Of a stretch of 64,000 nucleotides of DNA, positions 34,334-42,390 are shown one piece after another. Position 1 is the stretch's first letter. Each line of letters begins with the position of its first letter. The translations under genes and the position numbers were made by a program. The DNA comes from Burkholderiaceae bacterium (GTDB lineage Bacteria > Pseudomonadota > Gammaproteobacteria > Burkholderiales > Burkholderiaceae_E): positions 62,001 to 126,000 of the forward strand of contig JAMLIN010000001.1 of NCBI GenBank assembly GCA_023954135.1, read 5' to 3'. The notes below the pieces were generated by a model. It had not been told where the DNA came from, made no database searches, and saw nothing but the letters and a program-made list of their open reading frames with translations.

Positions 34334-35332
34334 ATGCACCGCGCACCCCGCCTCGCGTGGCCCCTGATCGCGCTCGCCGCCCTGCTCGGGTTCGGGCTCG
34401 CGGGCGCCTGCGGCAGCGGGGGATGCGCGCCGGCGATGTGGTGGTGGTGGGCGGATGGCGCCGATCCGCTCGCCCGCGAGCTCGTCCTCGGCCTGCGGCT
34501 GCCGCGGGCGGCGGCGGGCTTCGCGGTCGGGGGCCTGCTCGCGCTCGCCGGGGCGCTGCTGCAGGTCCTGTTGCGCAACCCGCTCGCCGATCCCTGGGTG
34601 CTGGGTGTCTCGGGCGGCGGCGCGCTCGGCGCGGTGCTCGCCATGTGGGCCGGGGCCGGCGCGGCGCTGGTCACCGGCGCCGCCTGGATCGGCGCGGCGG
34701 TCTCGACCCTGCTGCTGTTCGCGGTCGGCGCGGGCGGTGCGCCCCGCGGCCCGGCCCACGGGGCGGTGGCGCCGCTGCGCATCCTGCTCACCGGCGTCAT
34801 GCTCGCCTCCGGATGGGGAGCGCTGCTCACCCTGGTGCTGAGCCTCGCCCCCGACGCCCGCCTGCGCGGCATGCTCTTCTGGCTGATCGGCGATCTCGCC
34901 GGCGCGGACGGCTGGCTGGCGCCGGCGCTCGCCCTGGCCGCCGGCCTGGCGGTGGCGATGCGGCTCGCCCCCGCGCTCAACCTGATGCTGCTCGGCGATG
35001 CCCGCGCCTTCTCGCTCGGCGTCGACGTCGCTCGCCTGCGCCTGGCGACCTGCCTGCTGGCGGCGCTCGCCGCCGGCTTCGCGGTGACCACCGCCGGCGC
35101 GATCGGCTTCGTCGGCCTGATCGTGCCGCATTCGCTGCGCCTCGTGCTCGGCAACGACCAGCGCGGCCTGCTGCCCGCCTGCGTGATCGCCGGCGGCAGC
35201 CTGGTGGTCGTGGCCGATACGCTCGCCCGGACCGTCGTCGCCCCGATCCAGCTGCCGGTCGGTGCGATCGTCTCCCTGGTCGGCGTACCGGTCTTCCTCG
35301 GGCTGCTCGTGCGCAGCCGGGCGTTGCGATGA
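34334..35332 (+). CDS. btuC: Vitamin B12 ABC transporter permease
   Basis: A 332-residue FecCD-family permease with about ten membrane segments. Typical motifs include LRLPRAAAGFAVGGLLALAG, RNPLADPWVLGVSGGGALG, the coupling region GDARAFSLGVDVARLR and IGFVGLIVPHSLRL. It forms the inner-membrane pore of the B12 importer with BtuD and BtuF. The ATG at 34334 gives the family N-terminus but has only a GAGG immediately adjacent as ribosome site; a GTG at 34304 inside the repeat is an alternative. Its stop overlaps the btuD start. Confidence 0.92.
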   Translation: MHRAPRLAWPLIALAALLGFGLAGACGSGGCAPAMWWWWADGADPLARELVLGLRLPRAAAGFAVGGLLALAGALLQVLLRNPLADPWVLGVSGGGALGAVLAMWAGAGAALVTGAAWIGAAVSTLLLFAVGAGGAPRGPAHGAVAPLRILLTGVMLASGWGALLTLVLSLAPDARLRGMLFWLIGDLAGADGWLAPALALAAGLAVAMRLAPALNLMLLGDARAFSLGVDVARLRLATCLLAALAAGFAVTTAGAIGFVGLIVPHSLRLVLGNDQRGLLPACVIAGGSLVVVADTLARTVVAPIQLPVGAIVSLVGVPVFLGLLVRSRALR

Positions 35333-36135
35333 GCCGGACGGGCCCCCTCGTCGAATGGCGCGATGCCGTGGTGCACGCGCCCGACGGCCGGCGCCTGTTC
35401 GGCCCCTTCGACTGGGTGGTCGAGCCCGGCGAATTCTGGTGCCTGGTCGGCGCGAACGGCGCCGGCAAGAGCAGCCTGCTGGCCACCGTCGCCGGGCTGA
35501 TCACGCCCCCGGCGGGCCGCCTGTCGATCGCGGGACGCCCGATCGAAGCCTGCGACATCGCCACGCTCGCCAGCCTGCGCGGCCTGCTGCCGCAGTCCTT
35601 CGAGGCCCCTTTCGGGCTGGACGCACTGCAGACCGTGATGCTCGCCCGCGATCCGCTGCGACGGCTTCTGCCGCGCAGACTCCTGGGCGACAGCGCCGCC
35701 GACCGCAGCGCGGCGCTGGCGGCGCTGGCCCGCCTCGGCGTCGACGGGCTCGCCCTGCGCGACATGGGTACGCTCTCGGGCGGCGAGCGACAGCGCGTCG
35801 GGCTTGCCTCGCTGCTGGCCCAGCAGCCCCTGCTCCACCTGCTCGACGAGCCGCTCGCCCACCTCGACATGCGCCACCAGGTCGCCGCGATGCGCCTGTT
35901 CGCCGATCTCGTCGCCGCCGAGCCGGTGGCGGTCGTGGCGGCGATCCACGATGTATCGCTCGCGGCCCGGCATGCCAGTCATGCCCTGCTGATCGGCAGC
36001 CGTGGCGAGGTCAGCGCCGGCCCAGTCGATGCGGTGCTTGAGCCCGATGCGGTCTCGGATGCGCTCGGCTTCCCGATCCGGCGCATCCTGGTCGACGGTG
36101 CGCCGACCTACGTGCCCGCAGGCGATACGACATGA
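35329..36135 (+). CDS. btuD: Vitamin B12 ABC transporter ATP-binding protein
   Basis: A 268-residue ABC ATPase. It shows Walker A VGANGAGKSS (about 40-49), a Q-loop LLPQSFE, signature LSGGERQRV (about 147-155), Walker B LLHLLDEPLAHLD and the H-loop AAIHDVS. It energises cobalamin import through BtuC. The start overlaps the btuC stop (ATGA) and its end overlaps btuF in the same way, so the three subunits are translationally coupled. Confidence 0.93.
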   Translation: MSRTGPLVEWRDAVVHAPDGRRLFGPFDWVVEPGEFWCLVGANGAGKSSLLATVAGLITPPAGRLSIAGRPIEACDIATLASLRGLLPQSFEAPFGLDALQTVMLARDPLRRLLPRRLLGDSAADRSAALAALARLGVDGLALRDMGTLSGGERQRVGLASLLAQQPLLHLLDEPLAHLDMRHQVAAMRLFADLVAAEPVAVVAAIHDVSLAARHASHALLIGSRGEVSAGPVDAVLEPDAVSDALGFPIRRILVDGAPTYVPAGDTT

Positions 36136-37040
36136 GTAGGCGCCCACTGCGATTCCTTCCTGCGGCATTGATGACAGCCGGGCTTGCCATCACGATCGCG
36201 GCCGGCACGCGGGCGGGCACCCCGCCGGCCCCTGCCCCGATCAGCGTGACCGGCGCCGGCGGCACGACGACCACCCTTCCCGCGCCGGCCCGGCGAATCA
36301 TCAGCCTGGCGCCCCATCTCACCGAGCTACTGTTCGCCGCCGGCGCCGGCGACCGACTGGTCGGAGTGAGTGCCTACAGCGACCATCCACCAGCGGCACT
36401 CGCGATCGCGCGCATCGGCGACAGCCATGCCTTCGACATCGAGCGCATCCTGGCACTGCGCCCCGACCTGCTCGTCGGCTGGGATGCGGGCAATGCGCCG
36501 CGCCATATCGCGCAGCTGCGCCGACTCGGCATCCCGGTCCATCTCGAAGGCGCCGAACGGCTCGACGACATCGGGGCAGCGCTCGAGCGCCTCGGCCGCC
36601 TGGCCGGCACCGAGGCGGCGGCCCACGAAGCGGCGCGGCGCTATGGCGAGCGCCTGGCCGACCTGCGTGCCCGCCATGTCGGGGCCGCACGGGTGCGCGT
36701 CTTTCACCAGGTATGGGACGAACCTCTCATGACCATCAACGGCCGACATCCGGTCAGCGACCTGATCGCGGCCTGCGGGGGCGAGAACGTCTTCGCCGAG
36801 TCCCCGGCGCTGGTGCCGGTGGTGTCGCGCGAGGCCGTCCTGCGGGCGGCCCCCGAAGTGATCACCGCGGCCGAGGCCGATGACGGCGATCCGCTCGCCG
36901 CCTGGCGACGCTGGCCCACGTTGCCGGCGGTCGCCGCCGGCCTGCTCGTCCGATTGCCCGCCGATGCGGTCAGCCGGCTCTCGCCCCGCCTGCTGGAGGC
37001 TGCCGAGCCCCTGTGTGAGGCGATCGAGGCGGCACGCTGA
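36132..37040 (+). CDS. btuF: Periplasmic cobalamin-binding protein
   Basis: A 302-residue substrate-binding protein of the BtuF/FhuD cluster. A signal peptide (about residues 1-27) precedes two lobes joined by a long helix. Family motifs include RIISLAPHLTELLFAAGAGDRLVGVSAYSDHP (about 55-86) and LLVGWDAG. It captures B12 in the periplasm and hands it to BtuCD. The ATG overlaps the btuD stop codon. Confidence 0.92.
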   Translation: MSRRPLRFLPAALMTAGLAITIAAGTRAGTPPAPAPISVTGAGGTTTTLPAPARRIISLAPHLTELLFAAGAGDRLVGVSAYSDHPPAALAIARIGDSHAFDIERILALRPDLLVGWDAGNAPRHIAQLRRLGIPVHLEGAERLDDIGAALERLGRLAGTEAAAHEAARRYGERLADLRARHVGAARVRVFHQVWDEPLMTINGRHPVSDLIAACGGENVFAESPALVPVVSREAVLRAAPEVITAAEADDGDPLAAWRRWPTLPAVAAGLLVRLPADAVSRLSPRLLEAAEPLCEAIEAAR

Positions 37041-37112
37041 GAACCCCCGCGGGCGAGCCGATCCGGTATCGTCGGACATCCAGTCCGCCCCGATACCTCG
37101 CCAGGAGACCCC

Positions 37113-37730
37113 ATGAGCCTGACCCTCTACGGCACCGCCGCCTCGCGCGCCGCCCGCTCTCTCTGGATGCTGGAGGAGCTCGGGGTTCCCTATGTCCATG
37201 TAGGCACCCACTATCTGCATGGCGAAAGCCGGAAGCCGGAGTTCCTGGCGATCAATCCCAATGGCAGGATTCCGGCGCTGGTCGATGGCGATGTCATGGT
37301 GTGGGAGTCGATGGCGATCAACCTCTACCTTGCCCGCCGTTTCGGCGGGCCGCTGGCCGCCGCCGATCCTGCCGAGGAAGCCGGCCTGCTGCGCTGGAGC
37401 TTCTGGGTCATGACCGAGTGCGAGAAGGACGCGCTCGCCATCCTGTTCCACCGCTTCGCGCTGCCGCCCGAGCAGCGCCGGCCGGGGCTCGCCGACGCGG
37501 CGGAGAAGGCGCTCGCCCGCCCCTACGGCGTGCTCGAGGCCGAGCTCGAGGGCAGGGAATATCTCGTGGGAAACCGCTTCACCGTGGCCGACCTGAACGT
37601 CGCGGCGGTGCTCGCCTGGGCGGCGGCCGCACCAGGGCTCGGCAACGCCCATCCCCGGGTGGGCGACTGGCTGCGGCGCTGCCTGGGCCGGCCGGCGTAC
37701 AGGAAGGTCCGCGAGATGGCGCGAAGCTGA
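37113..37730 (+). CDS. Glutathione S-transferase family protein
   Basis: A 205-residue GST. The thioredoxin-like N-domain (residues 1-80) has SxxARS near the N-terminus, LAINPNGRIPAL with the cis-proline, and WESMAINLYLARRF for glutathione binding. The helical C-domain carries YLVGNRFTVADLNVAAVL. Substrate unknown. The gene is preceded by CAGGAGACC as ribosome site and lies 72 bp after btuF, so it may be read with the btu operon without sharing its function. Confidence 0.88.
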   Translation: MSLTLYGTAASRAARSLWMLEELGVPYVHVGTHYLHGESRKPEFLAINPNGRIPALVDGDVMVWESMAINLYLARRFGGPLAAADPAEEAGLLRWSFWVMTECEKDALAILFHRFALPPEQRRPGLADAAEKALARPYGVLEAELEGREYLVGNRFTVADLNVAAVLAWAAAAPGLGNAHPRVGDWLRRCLGRPAYRKVREMARS

Positions 37731-37744
37731 CGGAGGGACCGGCA

Positions 37745-37835
37745 GGAAGAAAAACGCCCGGCACGAGGCCGGGCGGAGACTGCGGCTCACGGGGGATTGG
37801 CCGCAGGGGGAGGAGACTGAGAACATGTCCCGGCA
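37745..37835 (-). ncRNA. Candidate small RNA with anti-Shine-Dalgarno stretch (5' end not defined)
   Basis: On the minus strand, a C-rich stretch TCTCCTCCCCC (complementary to GGAGG ribosome sites) is followed by a hairpin with arms CTGCGGC/GCCGCAG and a CCCCC loop. Next comes a classical intrinsic terminator: CGCCCGGC, a 5-nt loop, GCCGGGCG (37755-37775) and then TTTTTCTTCC. Flanking genes are both on the plus strand, so this terminator needs its own minus-strand transcript. The pattern recalls anti-SD small RNAs with C-rich loops. The promoter was not identified; the transcript could extend to about 38,000. Confidence 0.5.
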
Positions 37836-37839
37836 CAAC

Positions 37840-38081
37840 ACGGGGATGCGCTACGCCAGAACCGTCCCGGCAACAGCCGATAATCGCCGTCGGCTGCTCC
37901 CATCCATTGCATCGCAGAATTCATGCCCGTCCCCGCCGACCCCGAGCCGGTATGTTGACCGGCCAATATTTCCGCTTCGGCGCCAGCGCCGGGCCTCGCT
38001 CCCGCCGCGGGCATCGGGTTTGCGTCAACGCCTGCATCAGAGACTCCTGAAGTGAGGCCGCCGAGAACTCGCCGGCACGGC
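37840..38081. other. Gap before the phospholipase D-like gene
   Basis: No gene is convincing here. A plus-strand frame from 37825 has a ribosome-like GGGGGAGGAGA upstream, but its product is an arginine/proline-rich shadow and that G-rich string is the complement of the candidate small RNA. A minus-strand 45-codon frame (MNSAMQWMGAADGDYRLLP) overlaps the same RNA. Promoter elements for the downstream gene are not clear. Confidence 0.35.
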
Positions 38082-39395
38082 ATGCGCCGCATGATGGCCA
38101 GCGCGGGACTCCTCAGCGCACTGGCGCTGCTCGATGGCTGCACTACACCCGACATGCTGCCCGACCGGACCACCGCACTGCAGATGGCCCAGGAGCGCCG
38201 GACGCTCCCCGTCGAGGAGCGCTACCGCCACCGCGATGCCGGTAGCGAGCTGAGCGCCGGCAACGAGGTATCGCTGCTGGTCGACGGACCGGCCAACTTC
38301 GCGGCGATGATCGAGGCGGTCGAAGCCGCCCGCGAGCAGATCGACGTGGAGACCTACATCTTCGAGCCGGTAGGCATCGGCGCCGAGCTGATCGATGCCC
38401 TCGAGCGCCGGGCGCGCGCAGGGCTGCGGGTCAACCTGATCTACGACAGCATCGGTTCGATGCGCACGCGGCGCGACGCCTTCGCCCGGCTCGAGGCGGC
38501 CGGCATACGCCTGTGCGAGTTCAATCCGGTCAACCCGCTGCGGGCGGTGAACCGATGGTCCCTGAACCATCGCGACCATCGCAAGATGCTGATCGTCGAC
38601 GGCCACACCGCCTTCACCGGCGGGCTGAACATCAGCGGCGTCTATTCCTCGAGCGCCAGCCCCGGCCGCTCGCGGCGCCACCATGAGCGGGACGAACCGC
38701 CGTGGCGGGATTCCGGCGTGAAGCTGCGCGGACCAGCCGTCGTACGGCTGCAGCAGCTCTTCGGGCAGACCTGGGCCTCGCAGGGCTGCGGCGACTACGC
38801 GCCGATCGCCGAGCGCGACACGACGCCGGCCGACCCCGATGCGCAGCGCAGGGAAGTCCGCATCGTCGCGAGCGGCCCTCAGTCGAACCGGGCGAGCAAC
38901 TACGCGGTGCTGCGATCGGCGATTCTGCTCGCCACCGACCGCATCTGGCTGACGACCGCCTATTTCGCGCCCGACGACGGCCTCGTCGCCGACCTGCGCG
39001 AAGCGGCCGGGCGCGGAGTGGACGTGCGGCTGCTGCTTCCCGGCCCCAGCGATTCGGCGCTGCTGCGCTGGGCGGCCCAGGCGCGATACCCGGCGCTGCT
39101 CGATGCCGGCGTGCGCATCTTCGAGCGCCAGGACGCATTGCTCCATGCCAAGACCGCGGTGATCGACGGCTACTGGCTCAGCGTCGGGACCGCCAATCTC
39201 GACTATCGCAGCTTCCTTCACAACGACGAGTTGAGCATCATCGTGCTGGATCGGCGTCTCGGCGAGGAGATGGAGGCGCTGTTCGAATCCGATCTCGAGC
39301 ACTCGGTCGAAATGGATCCGGCCCGCATCGCTGAACGCGGCATGCTCGAGCGGGCTAGAGGCTGGTTCGCCCGCCTCTGGGAATACTGGCTATAG
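38082..39395 (+). CDS. Phospholipase D / cardiolipin synthase-like lipoprotein
   Basis: A 437-residue protein with two complete HKD motifs: HRKMLIVDGHTAFTGG (about 177-192) and HAKTAVIDGYWLSVGT (about 350-365). The two-motif layout is that of cardiolipin synthases, which join two phosphatidylglycerol molecules. The N-terminus has a short hydrophobic stretch and a possible lipobox (ALLDGC) instead of the two membrane helices of ClsA. It is therefore more like ClsC-type or outer-membrane-directed PLD proteins. The ATG at 38082 is preferred to a GTG at 38052. Confidence 0.85.
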   Translation: MRRMMASAGLLSALALLDGCTTPDMLPDRTTALQMAQERRTLPVEERYRHRDAGSELSAGNEVSLLVDGPANFAAMIEAVEAAREQIDVETYIFEPVGIGAELIDALERRARAGLRVNLIYDSIGSMRTRRDAFARLEAAGIRLCEFNPVNPLRAVNRWSLNHRDHRKMLIVDGHTAFTGGLNISGVYSSSASPGRSRRHHERDEPPWRDSGVKLRGPAVVRLQQLFGQTWASQGCGDYAPIAERDTTPADPDAQRREVRIVASGPQSNRASNYAVLRSAILLATDRIWLTTAYFAPDDGLVADLREAAGRGVDVRLLLPGPSDSALLRWAAQARYPALLDAGVRIFERQDALLHAKTAVIDGYWLSVGTANLDYRSFLHNDELSIIVLDRRLGEEMEALFESDLEHSVEMDPARIAERGMLERARGWFARLWEYWL

Positions 39396-39401
39396 CTGGA
39401 T

Positions 39402-39860
39402 CTAGACGGTGTCGCAGACGATCGCCAGGCGCAGCAGGATCGGATCGCCGCCGCTGGCCTGCGTCACCAGGGTGTCGACCGAGAGGGTATTGCCCGAGAG
39501 GGTGAACGCCGGCAGGCGGGTGCCGTCGAACACCACTCGCCCCTGATGGCGGAACACGACGGTCGCCACCGGATCGGCGGGCGGCTCGCGGGTGAGCGCG
39601 ACCACCAGGTACAGGCCATCGCGGTTGGCGTCGCCCAGCGCCGGCGCGGCCTCCCCGTCGGACCAGAATATGAAAGGCTCGCCCTTGCGGGCAAGACGGC
39701 AACGTCCGATCATCTCCAGGGGCGTCTCGCCGATCCTGCCCTTGAGACGAGCCTGCCCCGGGGCCTCCGAGGCTTCGGTGCGAGCCGAGGCCGATGCGGC
39801 GCACACCCACAGCGCGACGGCCAGCAGGCAGGCGGCGGTCGCCCGCCAGGAACAGGACAT
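39402..39860 (-). CDS. Secreted hypothetical protein
   Basis: A 152-residue protein with a clear signal peptide (ATAACLLAVALWVCAASASA) and a small mature domain with two cysteines (GRCRLARKGEP and IVCDTV) that could form a disulphide. No family recognised. It converges, 6 bp apart, on the phospholipase D-like gene and is divergent from the J-domain gene. The longer frame upstream to 39974 is possible but starts before the signal peptide. Confidence 0.65.
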   Translation of the reverse strand: MSCSWRATAACLLAVALWVCAASASARTEASEAPGQARLKGRIGETPLEMIGRCRLARKGEPFIFWSDGEAAPALGDANRDGLYLVVALTREPPADPVATVVFRHQGRVVFDGTRLPAFTLSGNTLSVDTLVTQASGGDPILLRLAIVCDTV

Positions 39861-39944
39861 CGAGATTCTCCACCAGCCAGCGTCGGCACTGCCGCCAGTA
39901 TCGACAGCCGACGCATCGCCCGTCAAATCACAGCCGTCGCCATC

Positions 39945-39960
39945 CGACGACCGGTCGTCG
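39945..39960. promoter_or_regulatory. 16-bp perfect palindrome in a divergent promoter region
   Basis: CGACGACCGGTCGTCG lies between the secreted-protein gene (start 39860, minus) and the J-domain/PilZ gene (start 40031, plus). It could be an operator for either; no regulator is suggested by context. Confidence 0.3.
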
Positions 39961-40030
39961 CCGGTACCCGACATGCCCCGGCAGGCGCTGCTAAGATCGC
40001 CCGGCCGCCTCTCGCGCTGCCATCGGAGCC

Positions 40031-40789
40031 ATGAAGAACAATCGCCGCAACTACTACCGGATCCTGCATGTCCAGCCCGAAGCCCCGGCCGAGATCATCA
40101 AGGCGAGCTACCGCACCTTGATGAGCAAGCTGAAGATGCATCCGGACCTGGGCGGCGACCACGAGCTCGCGATCCTCGTCAACGAGGCCTATGCGGTGCT
40201 GAGCGACCCCGAGCGGCGCGCCGCCTACGATCTCGAGATCGGCAGGGTGCCCTACCGCGGGCGCCGGGGCCCGCGACCCGAACCCGCCGACCATCCGGCG
40301 GGATGGAGCGCACAGGGTCCCGCGGGCGAGCCCGACCGGCCCGCCGCGAGCGCCGCGACGGGCGATGACGAAGGCCACTGTCCGTGGTGCCGCACGGCGG
40401 CGCCGCCGAAGATCAAGCCCGATACCCGCTGCATGCGCTGTCGGGCCCCGCTCGCGAAACCGCCAGGGCCGGGTGCCGGAGCGCATGAGCTCTTCGGGCG
40501 GCGAGGCGCGACCCGGCGACCGCGGGCCAACCTGGCGATCATGCAGCGGCTCGACGGCGGCGCGACCCTGTCGGTGCGGCTGCGCGACATCTCGCTCTCG
40601 GGCCTCGGCCTGATCACCACCACGGCGGTTCCCGACAACACCCGGGTGCGGATCCAGTCGCAGGATTTCGAGGCAATCGCGATGATCATCGGCAGCCAGC
40701 GCGACGGGGGCGAGCATCTCCTGCACGCGCGCCTGCTGAGCCTCGCGCTGACCCGGCGAACCGGGGTCTTCATGTCGGAAACCGCCTGA
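40031..40789 (+). CDS. J-domain, zinc-ribbon and PilZ-like fusion protein
   Basis: A 252-residue protein. The N-terminal J domain (about residues 6-70) has the HPD tripeptide at 37-39 (KMHPDLGG), needed to stimulate DnaK. Two CxxC pairs (Cys117/120 and Cys134/137) form a probable zinc ribbon. The C-terminus (about 155-250) resembles PilZ: an arginine-rich RRGATRRPR box and DISLSGLGL, matching the (D/N)xSxxG pattern that binds cyclic di-GMP. This could couple chaperone recruitment to c-di-GMP; that is inference. The MOSC gene starts 2 bp after its stop. Confidence 0.8.
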   Translation: MKNNRRNYYRILHVQPEAPAEIIKASYRTLMSKLKMHPDLGGDHELAILVNEAYAVLSDPERRAAYDLEIGRVPYRGRRGPRPEPADHPAGWSAQGPAGEPDRPAASAATGDDEGHCPWCRTAAPPKIKPDTRCMRCRAPLAKPPGPGAGAHELFGRRGATRRPRANLAIMQRLDGGATLSVRLRDISLSGLGLITTTAVPDNTRVRIQSQDFEAIAMIIGSQRDGGEHLLHARLLSLALTRRTGVFMSETA

Positions 40790-40791
40790 AC

Positions 40792-41487
40792 ATGCCGACC
40801 GGATCCCGGCTCGGCACCGTCGACATGGTGCTGACCGGGCGCGCGGTCGAGTTCGCACGCCAACGCCCGAGCGCAATCGCGAAGGCGCCACGCACGGGCC
40901 GGGTGGCCGTCTGGCGCACGGGACTCGATGGCGACGAACAGGGCGACACCCGCTTTCACGGCGGCCCCGACAAGGCGGTGCATGCCTATGCCGCCGAGCA
41001 TTACCCCGAGTGGATCGACGAGCTCGGCCGTCTGCCGGTGCTCGCCGCACCCGGCGCCTTCGGCGAGAACCTCAGCACCACCGGCATCACCGAGGCGGGC
41101 CTGTGTCTCGGCGATCGCCTGCGCATCGGCAGCACGGTGTTCGAAATATCGCAGGCCCGACAGCCCTGCTGGAAGCTGAATGAGCGCTTCGGCGTGCCGG
41201 ACATGGCGCGGCGCGTGCAGGACAAGCTGCGCACCGGCTGGTACCTGCGAGTGCTCGAGCCCGGCAGCGTCGCCGCTGGCGACGATATCCTCCTGCTCGA
41301 AAGGCCGCACGCGTCCTGGCCCCTGCTGCGGCTCATGCGGTTGCTCTACGGGCCGCCGGCGGGCGGCGGTGCATTGCGCGAAGCGCTGCGCTTGCCGCTG
41401 GTGCCGTCCTGGCGAGCGCTCATCGAGCGCCGGCTCGCGACCGGCACGATCGAGGACTGGAGCCCGCGCATCGACGGGCCCGCCTGA
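40792..41487 (+). CDS. MOSC-domain protein, YiiM-like
   Basis: A 231-residue protein with a MOSC domain (about 25-160; DTRFHGGPDKAVHAY, GAFGENLSTTG) containing the conserved Cys in SQARQPCWKL that binds the molybdenum cofactor. A C-terminal helical 3-alpha extension follows. YiiM reduces N-hydroxylated compounds such as 6-hydroxylaminopurine. Begins 2 bp after the J-domain gene, so the two are probably co-transcribed. Confidence 0.88.
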   Translation: MPTGSRLGTVDMVLTGRAVEFARQRPSAIAKAPRTGRVAVWRTGLDGDEQGDTRFHGGPDKAVHAYAAEHYPEWIDELGRLPVLAAPGAFGENLSTTGITEAGLCLGDRLRIGSTVFEISQARQPCWKLNERFGVPDMARRVQDKLRTGWYLRVLEPGSVAAGDDILLLERPHASWPLLRLMRLLYGPPAGGGALREALRLPLVPSWRALIERRLATGTIEDWSPRIDGPA

Positions 41488-41527
41488 CAGGCTGCGAACG
41501 CCATCCTCCGCGGAAACGTCGGCGCCT

Positions 41528-42379
41528 TCAGCTGCGCTTGCCGTCGCTCTTCGGCGTGACGCTGCGGCTCGCATCGGTGCCGGCCGAGGCGCCGGCATCG
41601 ACCGGGAGGATGACGCCGGTGATCCAGCGGGCGGCATCGCTCGCGAGAAAGCACACCGCCTCGGCGACATCCCAGGCGGTGCCTTCGGTCTGCAGCAACG
41701 AGGCGAGACGCCGACGCTCGCGCATTTCATCCGTCATCCCGCGGGAGGCCACCATCGGCGTGTAGACCATGCCGGGCGCCACGCAGTTGACGCGGATGCC
41801 CTCGGTGCCGTGCTGCGCGGCCATCGCGCGTGTGAGGTTGATCACCGCGCCCTTGGCCGTCGGATACAGCAGGCTGGGATGGCCGCCGACGAAACCGGCG
41901 ACCGAAGCCATGTTGACGATCGCGCCGCGCCCGGCGACGCGCATCGGCGGAATCGCGAACTTCGCCATCAGCATCATCGAGCCGACATCGACCCGCATCG
42001 CATGATCCCAGCCCTCGATGTCGACATCGACCGCGTTGCCCGGCGGGCCGCTGATGCCGACGTTGTTGACCAGCACATCGACCCCGCCCCAGCGATGGAG
42101 CGCATCGCCGACCAGGGCCTCGCAATCCTTCGGACGGGAAACATCGGCCGCGCATGCCGCGGCCTCGCCTCCAGCGTCCCGGATGCGCTTCACGGTGTCG
42201 CGTGCCGCATCGATCTCCAGGTCCGCCACCAGCACCTTCGCGCCGCGCATCGCCAGCAGCATCGCGCTCGCCCGGCCGTTGCCGATGCCCTCCCCGCGCG
42301 AGCCGCCGCCGGTCACGATCGCCACCCGCCCGTCGAGGCGGATGCTGGCATTGGCGTCGTAGGCGGTGCCGGTGGTCAT
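41528..42379 (-). CDS. Short-chain dehydrogenase/reductase
   Basis: A 283-residue SDR. The cofactor loop is TGGGSRGEGIGNGRAS, slightly longer than TGxxxGxG. The structural motif is NNVGISG; the active site is Ser in NMASVAG with YPTAKGA. The C-terminus ILPVDAGASAG is normal. An acidic residue at ADLEID suggests NAD. It starts at 42379; the frame further upstream runs antisense through the lipoprotein gene. It lies 11 bp downstream of that lipoprotein gene. Substrate unknown. Confidence 0.87.
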   Translation of the reverse strand: MTTGTAYDANASIRLDGRVAIVTGGGSRGEGIGNGRASAMLLAMRGAKVLVADLEIDAARDTVKRIRDAGGEAAACAADVSRPKDCEALVGDALHRWGGVDVLVNNVGISGPPGNAVDVDIEGWDHAMRVDVGSMMLMAKFAIPPMRVAGRGAIVNMASVAGFVGGHPSLLYPTAKGAVINLTRAMAAQHGTEGIRVNCVAPGMVYTPMVASRGMTDEMRERRRLASLLQTEGTAWDVAEAVCFLASDAARWITGVILPVDAGASAGTDASRSVTPKSDGKRS

Positions 42380-42390
42380 GCGGCTTCCCG

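Noticed and set aside
37825-38055. 76-codon plus-strand frame with a GGGGGAGGAGA upstream
   Set aside because: Product is basic and proline-rich with poor codon usage; the G-rich string is better explained as the complement of the minus-strand small RNA.
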